Shown here one piece after another: positions 25,700 through 34,385 of a stretch of DNA of 64,000 nucleotides. Each line of letters starts with the position of its first letter. Within the stretch, counting starts at the first letter, position 1. The notes beneath the pieces are model-generated. The model had not been told where the DNA came from. It did not search any database and was given only the letters and a program-made list of their open reading frames with translations. Location of the stretch: contig CAIMFY010000123.1 of assembly GCA_903840415.1 (NCBI GenBank), positions 1-64,000 on the forward strand. The letters run 5' to 3'. The translations under genes and the position numbers were made by a program. This stretch comes from an uncultured Opitutia bacterium. Its GTDB lineage: Bacteria; Verrucomicrobiota; Verrucomicrobiia; Opitutales; Opitutaceae.

Positions 25700-26191
25700 C
25701 TATTTTTCCAGCACGGAAAAGGTGTAGCGGAAATTCGCGTCGGCGCTCTCACGGCGCGACACTTCGTGCCAAGCGAGGTGCCGCCACTCGGGCATGAACG
25801 TGTCGCCCGGCACCTCCGCGTGCACGAGAGTGAGGTGCAGCCGCACCGGCCGTGGCAACACCAGCGTCTCCTCGTAAATTCGGGCTCCGCCGCACACGAA
25901 AATCTCTCCTGGCAGGGTTTCGGCGATCGCCAGCGCCTCGTCGAGCGAGGCCGCCACCCACACTCCGTCCCGCGCGAGACCGCGGTTGCGAGTGACGACC
26001 ACCGCGTGCCGTCCATCGAGTGTTGCGCGCGGCCACGTCTCAAAGCACACCCGCCCCAGCACGACGATCTGACCGGCGGTTTCCTCGTGAAAATATTTCA
26101 GGTCCTCCGGAATGCGCCACGGCAGTCGGCGGTCGCGACCGATCACGCGATTTTCGGCACAGGCGACGATCAGGTGAAGCAGTTTTGGCAC
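25700..26191 (-). CDS. folA: dihydrofolate reductase
   Basis: The 163-residue enzyme reduces dihydrofolate to tetrahydrofolate with NADPH. The conserved start LHLIVACAENRVIGRD leads to the LPWRIPEDLKYF motif, where Pro-Trp and the acidic Glu or Asp of the substrate site are present. Further on come VVLGRVCFETW and the cofactor motif VCGGARIYEETL. Length is standard. The gene is convergent with the carbonic anhydrase gene and divergent from the alanine dehydrogenase gene, with an inverted repeat element between. Confidence 0.93.
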   Translation of the reverse strand: MPKLLHLIVACAENRVIGRDRRLPWRIPEDLKYFHEETAGQIVVLGRVCFETWPRATLDGRHAVVVTRNRGLARDGVWVAASLDEALAIAETLPGEIFVCGGARIYEETLVLPRPVRLHLTLVHAEVPGDTFMPEWRHLAWHEVSRRESADANFRYTFSVLEK

Positions 26192-26211
26192 GTTGGAAGT
26201 TGGAAAGCAGT

Positions 26212-26280
26212 AACCACGAAATGCATGAAATACACGAAAAGTAGAAAAAATCTTTCGTGTGTTTCGTGTATTTCGTGGTT
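26212..26280. repeat. CACGAAAT-type inverted repeat element
   Basis: The 69-base element has a left arm at 26212-26240 and a right arm ending at 26280. The arms pair over about 28 positions with 3 mismatches, around a short A-rich centre. Each arm is itself built of near-repeats of the type CACGAAAT and ACACGAAA about 9-10 bases apart. It occupies the divergent gap between folA and ald, so it could form a hairpin near both promoters. A second element with the same plan but other core words ends the window at 63910-64000. Confidence 0.75.
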
Positions 26281-26291
26281 TTTATGACCGC

Positions 26292-27380
26292 ATGACAATC
26301 GGAGTCCCCAAAGAAATCAAAATCGGCGAGACGCGCGTCTCGATGACCCCGAGCCTCTGCCGCCGCTGCGTTTCGCTCGGCGCCAAAGTGCTCATCCAAA
26401 AATCCGCTGGCCTCACCGCCGGTTTTACTGACGACGAATACCGTGCTGCTGGCGCGACGCTCGTCGGCGACGCTGCGAAAGTCTGGCGCGCTGCCGATCT
26501 CATTCTGAAAGTGAAGGAACCGCTCCCGGCGGAATACAGCCTGCTCCGCACCGGTCAGGCGATCTTTACCTACCTGCATCTCGCTGCCGGCCCGGAACTC
26601 GCGCGCGTGCTGCTCCAGAAAAAAATCCTCGGTATTTCCTATGAGACGGTTGAGGGCTCGGATGGCAGTTTCCCGCTGCTCAAGCCGATGTCGCAAATCG
26701 CCGGCCGCCTCTCGATCCAAATCGGCGCGTATTTTCTCCAATCCCAACACGGCGGTTCCGGCGTGCTCCTCGGCGGCATCCCCGGCACGATGCCGGGCCA
26801 CGTGGTCGTCGTCGGGGCCGGCAACTCCGGCGCGCACGCCGTGCAGATGGCCGCTGGCATGGGCGCCCGCGTCACCGTGCTCGATCTCGACACCCGCAAA
26901 CTTGAGGCGCTCGACCAAGAATACCGCGGGCGCGTCGTCACGCTCATGTCGAATCCCGCCAACATCGACGCCGAGGTCGCCGACGCGGATTTGCTTATCG
27001 GCGCCGTGCTCATCCCCGCCGCGAAGGCGCCGATTGTTGTCAGCAGTCAAACAGTGGCGAAGATGCGCCCCGGCAGCGTCATCGTCGACATTGCGATCGA
27101 TCAGGGCGGTTGCATCGAAAGCATCCGGCCAACGTCGCACAAGAATCCTGTCTATGAGCAGCACGGCGTTATTCATTACGCCGTGCCGAACATGCCCGCG
27201 CTCGTCGGTCGCACCTCGACGCTCGGCCTCACGCAGGCGACGGAGCCGTATGTCGCGATGCTCGTGCAAAAAGGCATCGAGCGCGCGCTGACCGATCACG
27301 CCGGTCTCGCCCGGGGCGTGAACACTCGCGACGGCAAGATCGTTTACGACGCGGTGGCAAAGGCGCTCGGCTTTTCCTAA
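26292..27380 (+). CDS. ald: alanine dehydrogenase
   Basis: The 362-residue enzyme oxidatively deaminates L-alanine to pyruvate with NAD. The start is ATG 26292, directly before the conserved TIGVPKEIKIGETRVSMTP. Substrate-site residues lie in LILKVKEPLPAEY (Lys near 74) and FTYLHLAA (His near 95). The nucleotide-binding motif reads VVVGAGNSGAHAVQMAAGMG near 170, with Ala replacing the usual second Gly of GGG-x-x-G. The C-terminal NMPALVGRTSTLGLTQATEP is typical. The upstream open frame merely runs through the inverted repeat. Confidence 0.93.
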   Translation: MTIGVPKEIKIGETRVSMTPSLCRRCVSLGAKVLIQKSAGLTAGFTDDEYRAAGATLVGDAAKVWRAADLILKVKEPLPAEYSLLRTGQAIFTYLHLAAGPELARVLLQKKILGISYETVEGSDGSFPLLKPMSQIAGRLSIQIGAYFLQSQHGGSGVLLGGIPGTMPGHVVVVGAGNSGAHAVQMAAGMGARVTVLDLDTRKLEALDQEYRGRVVTLMSNPANIDAEVADADLLIGAVLIPAAKAPIVVSSQTVAKMRPGSVIVDIAIDQGGCIESIRPTSHKNPVYEQHGVIHYAVPNMPALVGRTSTLGLTQATEPYVAMLVQKGIERALTDHAGLARGVNTRDGKIVYDAVAKALGFS

Positions 27381-27401
27381 ACGCTGCTCCCAGCGCAGCG
27401 C

Positions 27402-28313
27402 ATGAGGGAACACCTGCACGTTTCGCCCGAGGTCGCTGCAGCGCTCCGCGCCGGGCGACCGGTGGTGGCTTTAGAGTCGACCCTCATCACGCATGGCTTG
27501 CCGCATCCCGCGAACGTCGAGACGGCTCTCGCGATGGAGGCGGCGGTGCGCGCCGGTGGCGCAGTGCCGGCGACGATCGCCGTGCTCGCGGGAAGAATCA
27601 CCGTCGGCCTGACGCGCGCCGACATCGATCGCCTAGGCTCGCTGCCGGCGGGCCGCGTCCGCAAGTGTTCGCGGCGCGATCTGCCCATCGCGGTGGCGCG
27701 GGGCGACGACGGAGCGACGACCGTCGCTGGCACGATGATCGTCGCCCAGCTGGCCGGTATCCAGGTATTTGCCACAGGCGGGATCGGCGGTGTGCATCGT
27801 GGGGCGCCGTTCGATGTGTCGGCGGACTTGCTGGAACTTGGCCGCACGCCGGTCGCCGTCGTGTGCTCCGGCGCGAAGTCGATCCTCGATTTACCGCTCA
27901 CACACGAAGTATTGGAAACGCAGGGCGTGCCAGTCATTGGGCTCGGCACCGACACGCTGCCGGCGTTTTACTCGCAAAGCAGCGGGCTACCGGTCGACGT
28001 GCGGGTCGAGTCGCCGGCGGAAGCGGCGCACATCATCGCGGCGGCGCGACGGCTCGGCGCGCAGCATGGCTTGCTCGTGACGGTGCCCGTCCCGGACGCC
28101 GAGGCGTTGCCCGCGGAAAAAATGGAGGATGCAATTCGCCGTGCGACCGACGAGGCGACGGCGACGAACATTCACGGCAAGGCGGTGACGCCGTTCGTGC
28201 TCGCGCGCGTCGCCGAGTTGACGTGCGGCGAATCGCGGCGCGCAAACATCGCGCTGCTCGTAAACAACGCGCGCGTCGCCGCCGAAATCGCGGTGGCACT
28301 CGCAAAGGAGTAA
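27402..28313 (+). CDS. psuG: pseudouridine-5'-phosphate glycosidase
   Basis: The 303-residue enzyme breaks the C-C glycosidic bond of pseudouridine 5'-phosphate to give uracil and ribose 5-phosphate. Signatures are ALESTLITHGLPHPANVETA near residue 25, ATTVAGTMIVAQLAGI near 107, FATGGIGGVHRGA near 124 and a C-terminal NIHGKAVTPFVLARV near 255. Length is normal for PsuG/IndA. It lies 21 bases after ald. The usual kinase partner psuK is not in the window. With the nucleoside importer nearby it suggests RNA-derived nucleoside salvage. Confidence 0.93.
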   Translation: MREHLHVSPEVAAALRAGRPVVALESTLITHGLPHPANVETALAMEAAVRAGGAVPATIAVLAGRITVGLTRADIDRLGSLPAGRVRKCSRRDLPIAVARGDDGATTVAGTMIVAQLAGIQVFATGGIGGVHRGAPFDVSADLLELGRTPVAVVCSGAKSILDLPLTHEVLETQGVPVIGLGTDTLPAFYSQSSGLPVDVRVESPAEAAHIIAAARRLGAQHGLLVTVPVPDAEALPAEKMEDAIRRATDEATATNIHGKAVTPFVLARVAELTCGESRRANIALLVNNARVAAEIAVALAKE

Positions 28314-28338
28314 CGGCGGTCAGTGACCCCGCTCCAAT

Positions 28339-28857
28339 TTAAGCTGCGACGATCGTCACGCTCTCGACCTCGATGCGTTCGATCGGCGTGCTCTTTTCGC
28401 CGCCGCCACCGCTTTTGGTTGGCACGGTGGCGATCTTTTCCAGCACATCGTCGCCGGCGACGAGTTGGCCGAACGCGGTGTATTGACGGTCCAGGAATTT
28501 TGCGTCGCCGTGGCAGATGAAAAACTGGCAGCCCGCGGAGTCGGGGTGCGAGGAGCGCGCCGCTGAAATGACACCGCGGACGTGCGACTTGTCGTTGAAC
28601 TCGGCTTTCACCTTGTAGCCCGGATCGCCGGTGCCGGGGATGCCACGCGCGCCGGCCTTGGTGTTGGGGCAGCCGCCCTGAATCATGAAACCCTTCATGA
28701 TGCGGTGAAACGCGGTGCCGTTGTAGAAGCCCTCGCGGGCGAGCTTCTTGAAATTCTCGACGTGCTTCGGCGCGACCTCCGGCCAGAAGCCGATGGTCAT
28801 GCTACCGTAGCTGGTCTTGATGATGGCGTTTTCCTTGGCGGCGGTGGGAGTGCTCAT
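28339..28857 (-). CDS. cyclophilin-type peptidyl-prolyl cis-trans isomerase
   Basis: The 172-residue protein starts at ATG 28857 (reverse) and has no signal peptide, so it should be cytoplasmic. The cyclophilin core is clear: NFKKLAREGFYNGTAFHRIM near residue 35, FMIQGGCPN near 57 and SAGCQFFICHGDAKFLD near 107. The arginine of FHR and the Gln of MIQGG are the catalytic residues. It isomerises proline peptide bonds during folding. It is convergent with psuG. Confidence 0.93.
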   Translation of the reverse strand: MSTPTAAKENAIIKTSYGSMTIGFWPEVAPKHVENFKKLAREGFYNGTAFHRIMKGFMIQGGCPNTKAGARGIPGTGDPGYKVKAEFNDKSHVRGVISAARSSHPDSAGCQFFICHGDAKFLDRQYTAFGQLVAGDDVLEKIATVPTKSGGGGEKSTPIERIEVESVTIVAA

Positions 28858-28930
28858 AGGGCGCGCAGGCAACCGGTGCCTGTTCCGCAGTGCAAGAAAC
28901 AAAACCGGCCGGCGACGGACAGCGAGGAGG

Positions 28931-29491
28931 CTACGCCGGAAACATCGCGTCGATCAGTTCGCAGAAATGATGGATCAAAAACAGGTGGGCTTCTTGGGCG
29001 GCGGCACCGCTGGAGCCCGGCATGATGAGTTCGCAGGACGCGAGGCCCTGCGCTTTGCCGCCGCCGCGGCCGAGGAACGCGAGCGATTCGAGACCAAGCT
29101 TTTTCGCTTCGGCGAGCGCGGCGACGATGTTGGCGGAGTTGCCGCTCGACGTGAGAACGACCACGAGATCGCCGGGTTGGGCGAGGCCGGCGACTTGGCG
29201 GGCGAAAACCTGATCGTAGCCGAAATCGTTACCGATGCAGGTGACGAGCGAACCGTCCGACGAGAGGGCCATCGCCGGGAGTGAGCGGCGCGTCTTCGCG
29301 TAGCGGCCGACGAGTTCAGTGGCGAAGTGGGCGGCCTCGGCCGCGCTGCCGCCGTTGCCGCAGATCAAAAGTTTTCCGCCGCGCTGGAGCGTCGCGAGGA
29401 TCATCTGGCCGGCGCGGTCGATCGCGGGGCGGATGGTAGCGAGGGCCTGGAGGGTGCGCGTCGTTTCGGCGAGCGAGGCTTCGAAGGTCAT
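28931..29491 (-). CDS. gmhA: GmhA-type sedoheptulose 7-phosphate isomerase (SIS domain)
   Basis: The 186-residue protein starts at ATG 29491 (reverse). It has a single SIS domain with LLICGNGGSAAEAAHFATEL near residue 40, VVVLTSSGNSANIVAALAEA near 110 and a C-terminal HLFLIHHFCELID. GmhA converts sedoheptulose 7-phosphate to D-glycero-D-manno-heptose 7-phosphate for the heptoses of lipopolysaccharide. The sequence carries the family's His and Glu candidates. DiaA-like SIS proteins are a less likely alternative. It is divergent from the first HyfB-like gene; 161 bases separate them. Confidence 0.85.
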   Translation of the reverse strand: MTFEASLAETTRTLQALATIRPAIDRAGQMILATLQRGGKLLICGNGGSAAEAAHFATELVGRYAKTRRSLPAMALSSDGSLVTCIGNDFGYDQVFARQVAGLAQPGDLVVVLTSSGNSANIVAALAEAKKLGLESLAFLGRGGGKAQGLASCELIMPGSSGAAAQEAHLFLIHHFCELIDAMFPA

Positions 29492-29652
29492 GGCTGCCAG
29501 CGTGGGAAATTTCGTGCAGAAGGAAACGATGAAATCCTGCGCGGAGGCTGGGAACGGTTGTGCGGAGCAGAGATAATGTAGCGCGCTGCCATCGCGCGGA
29601 GGAGTGCAACGAAGCTGGCTACGCGCCGGCGGCGGGCTCAAGCTTCGCGGCC

Positions 29653-31608
29653 ATGAGTCCCGGTCCGCTGCTTTTTGGCGCCGCACTTGGCCAACTCGCC
29701 GGCATGATCGTCAGCCGGCGTGCCCCGCGGTTTTGGCTGCCAGCCACGCTCGCCAGTGCGGTCGCCGCGCTCGGGGCCGCGTTGTTTGTGCTCGGGGGAG
29801 GTGCGGAGTGGCAATGGCGGAGCGATTTTGCGATCGCCGGGGACTCGCTGCATTTGAGGCTCGACGGGCTGAGTGCGTTTTTCCTCGTGCTCGTCGCGGT
29901 CGTCGTCGGTGCCGGCGCGGTTTATTCCCGCGAATATTGGACTGACGCCGCGCACCCGCGCTCCGCCACGGCGGGTCGCTTCTGGTGGAGCGTGCTCGCG
30001 CTAAGCCTCGGAGTCGTGCTCGTTTCGTCGAACGGCCTGCACTTTTTGATCGGCTGGGAATTGTTCACGCTGGCGGCATTTTTTCTGATCACTCTCGATC
30101 GCCAGCGCGGCGAGGTGCGCGCCGCGGGCTGGCTTTATCTCGGCGCGTCGCATGTCGGGACGCTGGCGCTGTTCGCGTTTTTCACCGGAATCGCGGCGCG
30201 GACTGGCGGCTGGGATCTCGGGCCGATGCGCGGGCACGCCGAACTGGCGCCGTTGTTTTGGCTGGCGCTGTTCGGCTTCGGGCTGAAGTCAGGCATGTTT
30301 CCGCTGCACATCTGGCTGCCATCGGCGCACGCCAACGCCCCGAGTCACGTCTCTGCGATCCTGTCGGGCGTCACGATCAAGATAGGAATCTACGGGCTCG
30401 TGCGCTTCACCGGCTGGCTGCCGGTGCCGGCGGCGGCGGGCTGGACGATCGCAGCGGCGGGCGTCGTGAGCGCGGTGTTGGGAGTGGCGTTCGCGCTCGG
30501 GCAACACAATCTCAAGCGGCTGCTCGCCTACCACAGTGTCGAGAACATCGGCATCATTCTTATTGGCGTCGGCTTCGGAGTCGTGGCGGTCGCGCATGGT
30601 TCCGACGCGGCGAGCTGGGGCCGGCTGGCGCTGGCGGGGGCGTTGCTGCATGTTTGGAACCATGGGTTGTTCAAGTCGCTGCTGTTTCTAGGCGCGGGTT
30701 CGGTGCTGCATGCGACTGGCACGCGGGAGATGAGTCGGCTCGGCGGGCTGTGGCGCGCGATGCCGTGGACGGCCACGCTCTTCGCGCTTGGCGCCGTCGC
30801 AATCTCGGGACTGCCGCCGCTCAATGGGTTCGTCAGCGAGTGGCTCGTCTATCTCGGGCTGTTCGACGCCGCACTGACGCGCGGAGCTGCGGCGTGGGCT
30901 GTCGTGCCCGCGGCGATCCTGCTCGGTGTGACGGGCGCGCTCGCGCTTGCATGTTTCGCGAAGGTTTGCGGGGTCGTGTTCCTCGGCGCGCCGCGCAGCG
31001 AAGCGGCGGCCCGCGCCCACGAGTCTGGCCCCGCCATGCGCGGGTCGATGCTCGTCCTTGCCGCGGCATGCGTGGCGATCGGGCTTGCGCCGGTGATGTT
31101 CTGGCCGGCGGTGGCACGCGCCATCGGTGCGTGGGAACCGGCGTGGGTTGACGCCACTCCGCCTGATTCGTTGGCGGTGCTCGGCTGGGCGCACCTTGTC
31201 CTCGCGGCGTTGGCGTTAGCCGGCGCGCTGGTTCTGTGGCGCCGGGCGCACCGGGTCACGGCGCCGCGCGCGCTGACGTGGGACTGTGGTTACGCCGCGC
31301 CCACCGCCCGCATGCAATATACCGCCGGCTCATTCGCCGGCATCGTCACTGAATGGTTCGACTGGATTCTTCGACCGGTGCGGCACGCGGAGCGGCCCGA
31401 GGTGCCCTTTCCAGAACATGCCGGGTGGACATCGCACACACCGGAGACCGTGCTCGAACATATCGTCCATCCGGTTGGCGGCGTGGTGATGCAAATCTCC
31501 GCTGCTACGCGCCGGTTGCAGCACGGGCGGTTGGCGGCGTATCTGTTCTACCTGCTGGTCGGTGTCGCCGCGCTAGGCACGATTGTAGTGATCGATGTTA
31601 GCCAATGA
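29653..31608 (+). CDS. HyfB-like proton-antiporter subunit, copy 1 (Ehr-type complex)
   Basis: The 651-residue membrane protein starts at ATG 29653; the open frame before it reads through the promoter region and is not favoured. It is a Mrp/NuoL-related Proton_antipo_M protein of the hydrogenase-4 HyfB/HycC type. Conserved blocks are SGMFPLHIWLPSAHANAPSHV, KRLLAYHSVENIGIILIG and LPPLNGFVSEWLVYLGLFDA. The C-terminal LTWDCGYAAPTARMQYT is typical of HyfB. It should pump or conduct ions in the inner membrane. It is separated from the rest of the complex by the HTH-EIIA gene and is a paralogue of the gene at 32436. Confidence 0.88.
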   Translation: MSPGPLLFGAALGQLAGMIVSRRAPRFWLPATLASAVAALGAALFVLGGGAEWQWRSDFAIAGDSLHLRLDGLSAFFLVLVAVVVGAGAVYSREYWTDAAHPRSATAGRFWWSVLALSLGVVLVSSNGLHFLIGWELFTLAAFFLITLDRQRGEVRAAGWLYLGASHVGTLALFAFFTGIAARTGGWDLGPMRGHAELAPLFWLALFGFGLKSGMFPLHIWLPSAHANAPSHVSAILSGVTIKIGIYGLVRFTGWLPVPAAAGWTIAAAGVVSAVLGVAFALGQHNLKRLLAYHSVENIGIILIGVGFGVVAVAHGSDAASWGRLALAGALLHVWNHGLFKSLLFLGAGSVLHATGTREMSRLGGLWRAMPWTATLFALGAVAISGLPPLNGFVSEWLVYLGLFDAALTRGAAAWAVVPAAILLGVTGALALACFAKVCGVVFLGAPRSEAAARAHESGPAMRGSMLVLAAACVAIGLAPVMFWPAVARAIGAWEPAWVDATPPDSLAVLGWAHLVLAALALAGALVLWRRAHRVTAPRALTWDCGYAAPTARMQYTAGSFAGIVTEWFDWILRPVRHAERPEVPFPEHAGWTSHTPETVLEHIVHPVGGVVMQISAATRRLQHGRLAAYLFYLLVGVAALGTIVVIDVSQ

Positions 31609-31728
31609 ATGCCCAGACACGACGTAACGGTCTCGTTAATCTGGTGGCAGGAACTCACTCCGGTGTAGGCGCACGGTCGTGTGTTTGACGCCAAGCCTGA
31701 TTTCCTGAACGCTGATTTCTAACCCGTT

Positions 31729-32439
31729 ATGTATCTCAATCTCATCCAGATTGCCGAGTCGTTCGGTGTGTCGGGAAAAGTCATCGAAGACTGGATCCGC
31801 ACCGAAGGCCTGCCGCACATTGAGGAGCGCAGCCGGCTGCTGTTCGACCGCACGCAGGTGGCGGACTGGGCGGCGGCGCGCGGGCTCACGGCCCAAGTCG
31901 GATTTCTGGCCAATACCAATCCCGCGTTTGCGACCGGCTGGCGGCTTGAGGCGCTATTGCGCGCGGGCCGGATCTGGCGCGATGTGCCCGCCGCTGAAGT
32001 GCCGGCGACGTTCGCGCGCATCGTCGCCGCGCTGCCGGGCACGACCCCGTCGCTCCGGCAGCTTGTAACGCTCCGCCTCCGCGCGCCGGGCGGCGTGACG
32101 ATGGCACCGGTCGGCGGCGGCTATGCGCTGCCGCATCCGAGTGCGCGGGTCGCGCTAGGCCGCGACGCCGGTGTCGTCGGGCTGCTGTTGCTGCGAGAAC
32201 CTATGGTGTTGCCCGAGCCGCCGCCGGACGACGTGCCGCTCACCCGGCTGTTTTTCTTCATTGCGCCGTCGCCGCGGGCGCACCTCGACCTGCTCGGTCG
32301 GCTCAGCCGCTTGCTCTCACGGGGAACGATCCGCGACTTGCTCGCGCGGGGCGCCGATGACCAGGAGATCTTCCTGGCCGTGGGAGCTTTCGACGAAGCG
32401 ACGCCGGCCGCAGCCGCCCTCCCGGAGGATAACGCATGA
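31729..32439 (+). CDS. HTH (excisionase-like) - PTS EIIA(Ntr)-like fusion protein
   Basis: The 236-residue protein has two parts. Residues 1-55 form an excisionase/MerR-like winged helix (IQIAESFGVSGKVIEDWIR, then LLFDRTQVADWAA). Residues 85-225 resemble PtsN-type EIIA: GGGYALPHPSARV with His136 at the phospho-acceptor site, then PLTRLFFFIAPSPRAHLDLL and LLSRGTIRDLLARGADD. The PtsN family receives phosphate from NPr and regulates transport and nitrogen or potassium metabolism. Here the DNA-binding part suggests a transcription regulator or sensor of PTS state, placed between the two HyfB copies. Its stop overlaps the next ATG by 4 bases. What it controls is inference; the neighbouring complex is the first candidate. 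Confidence 0.75.
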   Translation: MYLNLIQIAESFGVSGKVIEDWIRTEGLPHIEERSRLLFDRTQVADWAAARGLTAQVGFLANTNPAFATGWRLEALLRAGRIWRDVPAAEVPATFARIVAALPGTTPSLRQLVTLRLRAPGGVTMAPVGGGYALPHPSARVALGRDAGVVGLLLLREPMVLPEPPPDDVPLTRLFFFIAPSPRAHLDLLGRLSRLLSRGTIRDLLARGADDQEIFLAVGAFDEATPAAAALPEDNA

Positions 32440-34385
32440 CGCCGGGTCCGCTGCTGCTCGGCGCCGCGGCGGGCCTCGCGGCCGGCGTGGTGGCCGGCCG
32501 TTGGAATGCGCGGGTCTGGCTCGCCCTCACGCTCGTTAGCACTGCCGCCGCGCTGGGTGCAGCCGGCTCGCTGCTGCTCGGGGGTGCCATCTGGGAATTT
32601 GTAAGCACGTTTCCGATTGCCGGACAGCCGCTGCACTTGCGGCTCGATGCGGTCAGTGCGCTTTTTCTGGCGCTAGTGGCGATCGTGGGCGGCGCCGGTT
32701 CCGTCTATGCGCACGAGTATTGGAGTAACCAGGACTATCCGCAGTCGGCGCCGCGTGGCCGCATGTGGTGGAGCGCATTGTTGCTGAGCATGGGCGGAGT
32801 GCTGCTGTCGTGGAACGGCCTGCACTTTCTTATCGCGTGGGAGCTGTTCACGGTGGCGGCGTTTTTCCTCATCACACTCGAGCGGCAGCGGCGCGACGTG
32901 CGCGCCGCCGGCTGGCTTTACCTCTCGGCGTCGCATCTGGGCACGATGTGCCTGTTCGCGTTTTTTGCCGCACTCGCTGCTCGCACCGGCAGTTGGGAAC
33001 TCGGGCCGATGCGAGAGCGCACTGAACTCGCGCCGCTTTTCTGGCTCGCGTTGGTCGGCTTCGGGCTGAAAGCCGGCATGTTTCCCCTGCACATCTGGCT
33101 GCCCTCCGCGCATGCCAACGCCCCGAGCCACGTCTCCGCCATCATGTCGGGCGTCACCATCAAGCTCGGCATCTACGGCCTGCTGCGCACTACGGGCTGG
33201 CTGCCGCTGCCGGTGGCGGCTCCTTGGATACTGATTGGTCTCGGCGCCATCACCGCGCTCTTCGGCATCGCTTTCGCTTTCGCGCAGAGCGATCTGAAAC
33301 GGCTGCTCGCCTATTGTTCGGTCGAAAACATCGGCATCATCCTGATCGGGCTCGGCGGCGCGCTGCTGGCCGTCGCGGACGGCCACGCCGTCTGGGGCCG
33401 GCTGTTGCTGGCCGGGGCGTTGTTTCACGTCTGGAATCACGGGCTGTTCAAGTCGCTGCTCTTCTTCGGTGCCGGCTCGGTGCTGCATGCCACGGGGACG
33501 CGCGAAATGAGCCGGCTCGGGGGTTTGTGGCGCGCGATGCCGTGGACCGCCGCGCTCTTCGCGCTCGGCGCGGCTGCCATCTCCGGCCTGCCGCCGCTCA
33601 ACGGCTTCATCAGCGAATGGCTCGTCTATCTCGGGCTCTTCGATGCCGTCACGGGCCGCAGCCCGGCTGCGTGGGCGGCGATGCCCGCTGCTATTATCCT
33701 CGGAATCACTGGGGCGCTGGCGCTGGCGACCTTCGTCAAAGCGGGTGCCATGATCTTTCTCGGCGCGCCGCGCACGGCCGCGGCCCGCCATGCCCACGAA
33801 TGCGGTCCGTGGATGCGCGGGCCGATGCTGGTCCTCGCGATTCTGTGCGTCGCGATAGCGCTCGCGCCGGTCGTCTTCTGGCCGCTGGTCGCCCGCGCTT
33901 CGGGCGCGTGGCAACCGATGTGGACGGAAATGCCGGTGCCCGCCTCGCTCTTCACGCTCGGCAGCCTGCAGATCGCGCTCGCTGGGCTGGCGCTGGCCGC
34001 CGGTCTGACGCTCTGGTGGCGGGCGCGAGGCGCCGGCGCCCCGCGTCACCTCACCTGGGATTGCGCCTACGCCGCCCCTTCCGCCCGTATGCAATATTCC
34101 AGCGGCTCCTTCGCTGGCATCGCCGGCGGCTGGTTCGCGTGGCTCCTCCAACCGCAGCGGCAACTGCGGCGGCCGCGCGGACTTTTCCCCGCGATTGCTA
34201 CCCGCGTGGAACGCGTGCCGGAAACGGTGTTAGAGCTGATATTCACGCCGGTCGCTACCGTCATCCTACAAGTGTCCACCGCCGTGCGTCGACTGCAGCA
34301 CGGGCGGTTGCAATACTACATCGCCTACGTCGTCGTCGCTCTGGCCGGACTCGGATCCATCGTGGTGTTGGGAGGCCGTTCATGA
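32436..34385 (+). CDS. HyfB-like proton-antiporter subunit, copy 2 (Ehr-type complex)
   Basis: The 649-residue membrane protein is a close paralogue of the gene at 29653, sharing long blocks such as AGMFPLHIWLPSAHANAPSH, RLLAYCSVENIGIILIGLGG and GTREMSRLGGLWRAMPWTA. It belongs to the NuoL-related HyfB/HycC family of ion-pumping subunits. Its ATG overlaps the stop of the HTH-EIIA gene and its stop overlaps the ATG of the HyfC-like gene, so translation is coupled through the whole run. Which of the two copies assembles with the core complex cannot be decided from sequence. Confidence 0.9.
   Translation: MTPGPLLLGAAAGLAAGVVAGRWNARVWLALTLVSTAAALGAAGSLLLGGAIWEFVSTFPIAGQPLHLRLDAVSALFLALVAIVGGAGSVYAHEYWSNQDYPQSAPRGRMWWSALLLSMGGVLLSWNGLHFLIAWELFTVAAFFLITLERQRRDVRAAGWLYLSASHLGTMCLFAFFAALAARTGSWELGPMRERTELAPLFWLALVGFGLKAGMFPLHIWLPSAHANAPSHVSAIMSGVTIKLGIYGLLRTTGWLPLPVAAPWILIGLGAITALFGIAFAFAQSDLKRLLAYCSVENIGIILIGLGGALLAVADGHAVWGRLLLAGALFHVWNHGLFKSLLFFGAGSVLHATGTREMSRLGGLWRAMPWTAALFALGAAAISGLPPLNGFISEWLVYLGLFDAVTGRSPAAWAAMPAAIILGITGALALATFVKAGAMIFLGAPRTAAARHAHECGPWMRGPMLVLAILCVAIALAPVVFWPLVARASGAWQPMWTEMPVPASLFTLGSLQIALAGLALAAGLTLWWRARGAGAPRHLTWDCAYAAPSARMQYSSGSFAGIAGGWFAWLLQPQRQLRRPRGLFPAIATRVERVPETVLELIFTPVATVILQVSTAVRRLQHGRLQYYIAYVVVALAGLGSIVVLGGRS

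Noticed and set aside
26214-26280. CRISPR-like repeat reading of the CACGAAAT words.
   Set aside because: The words form inverted arms with no unique spacers, so the layout is a hairpin element, not an array.
33224-34381. An N-terminal extension of the HyfC-like gene reaching back to 33224.
   Set aside because: The extra 386 residues are an Arg/His-rich shadow of the HyfB copy; the ATG at 34382 gives the normal family length.
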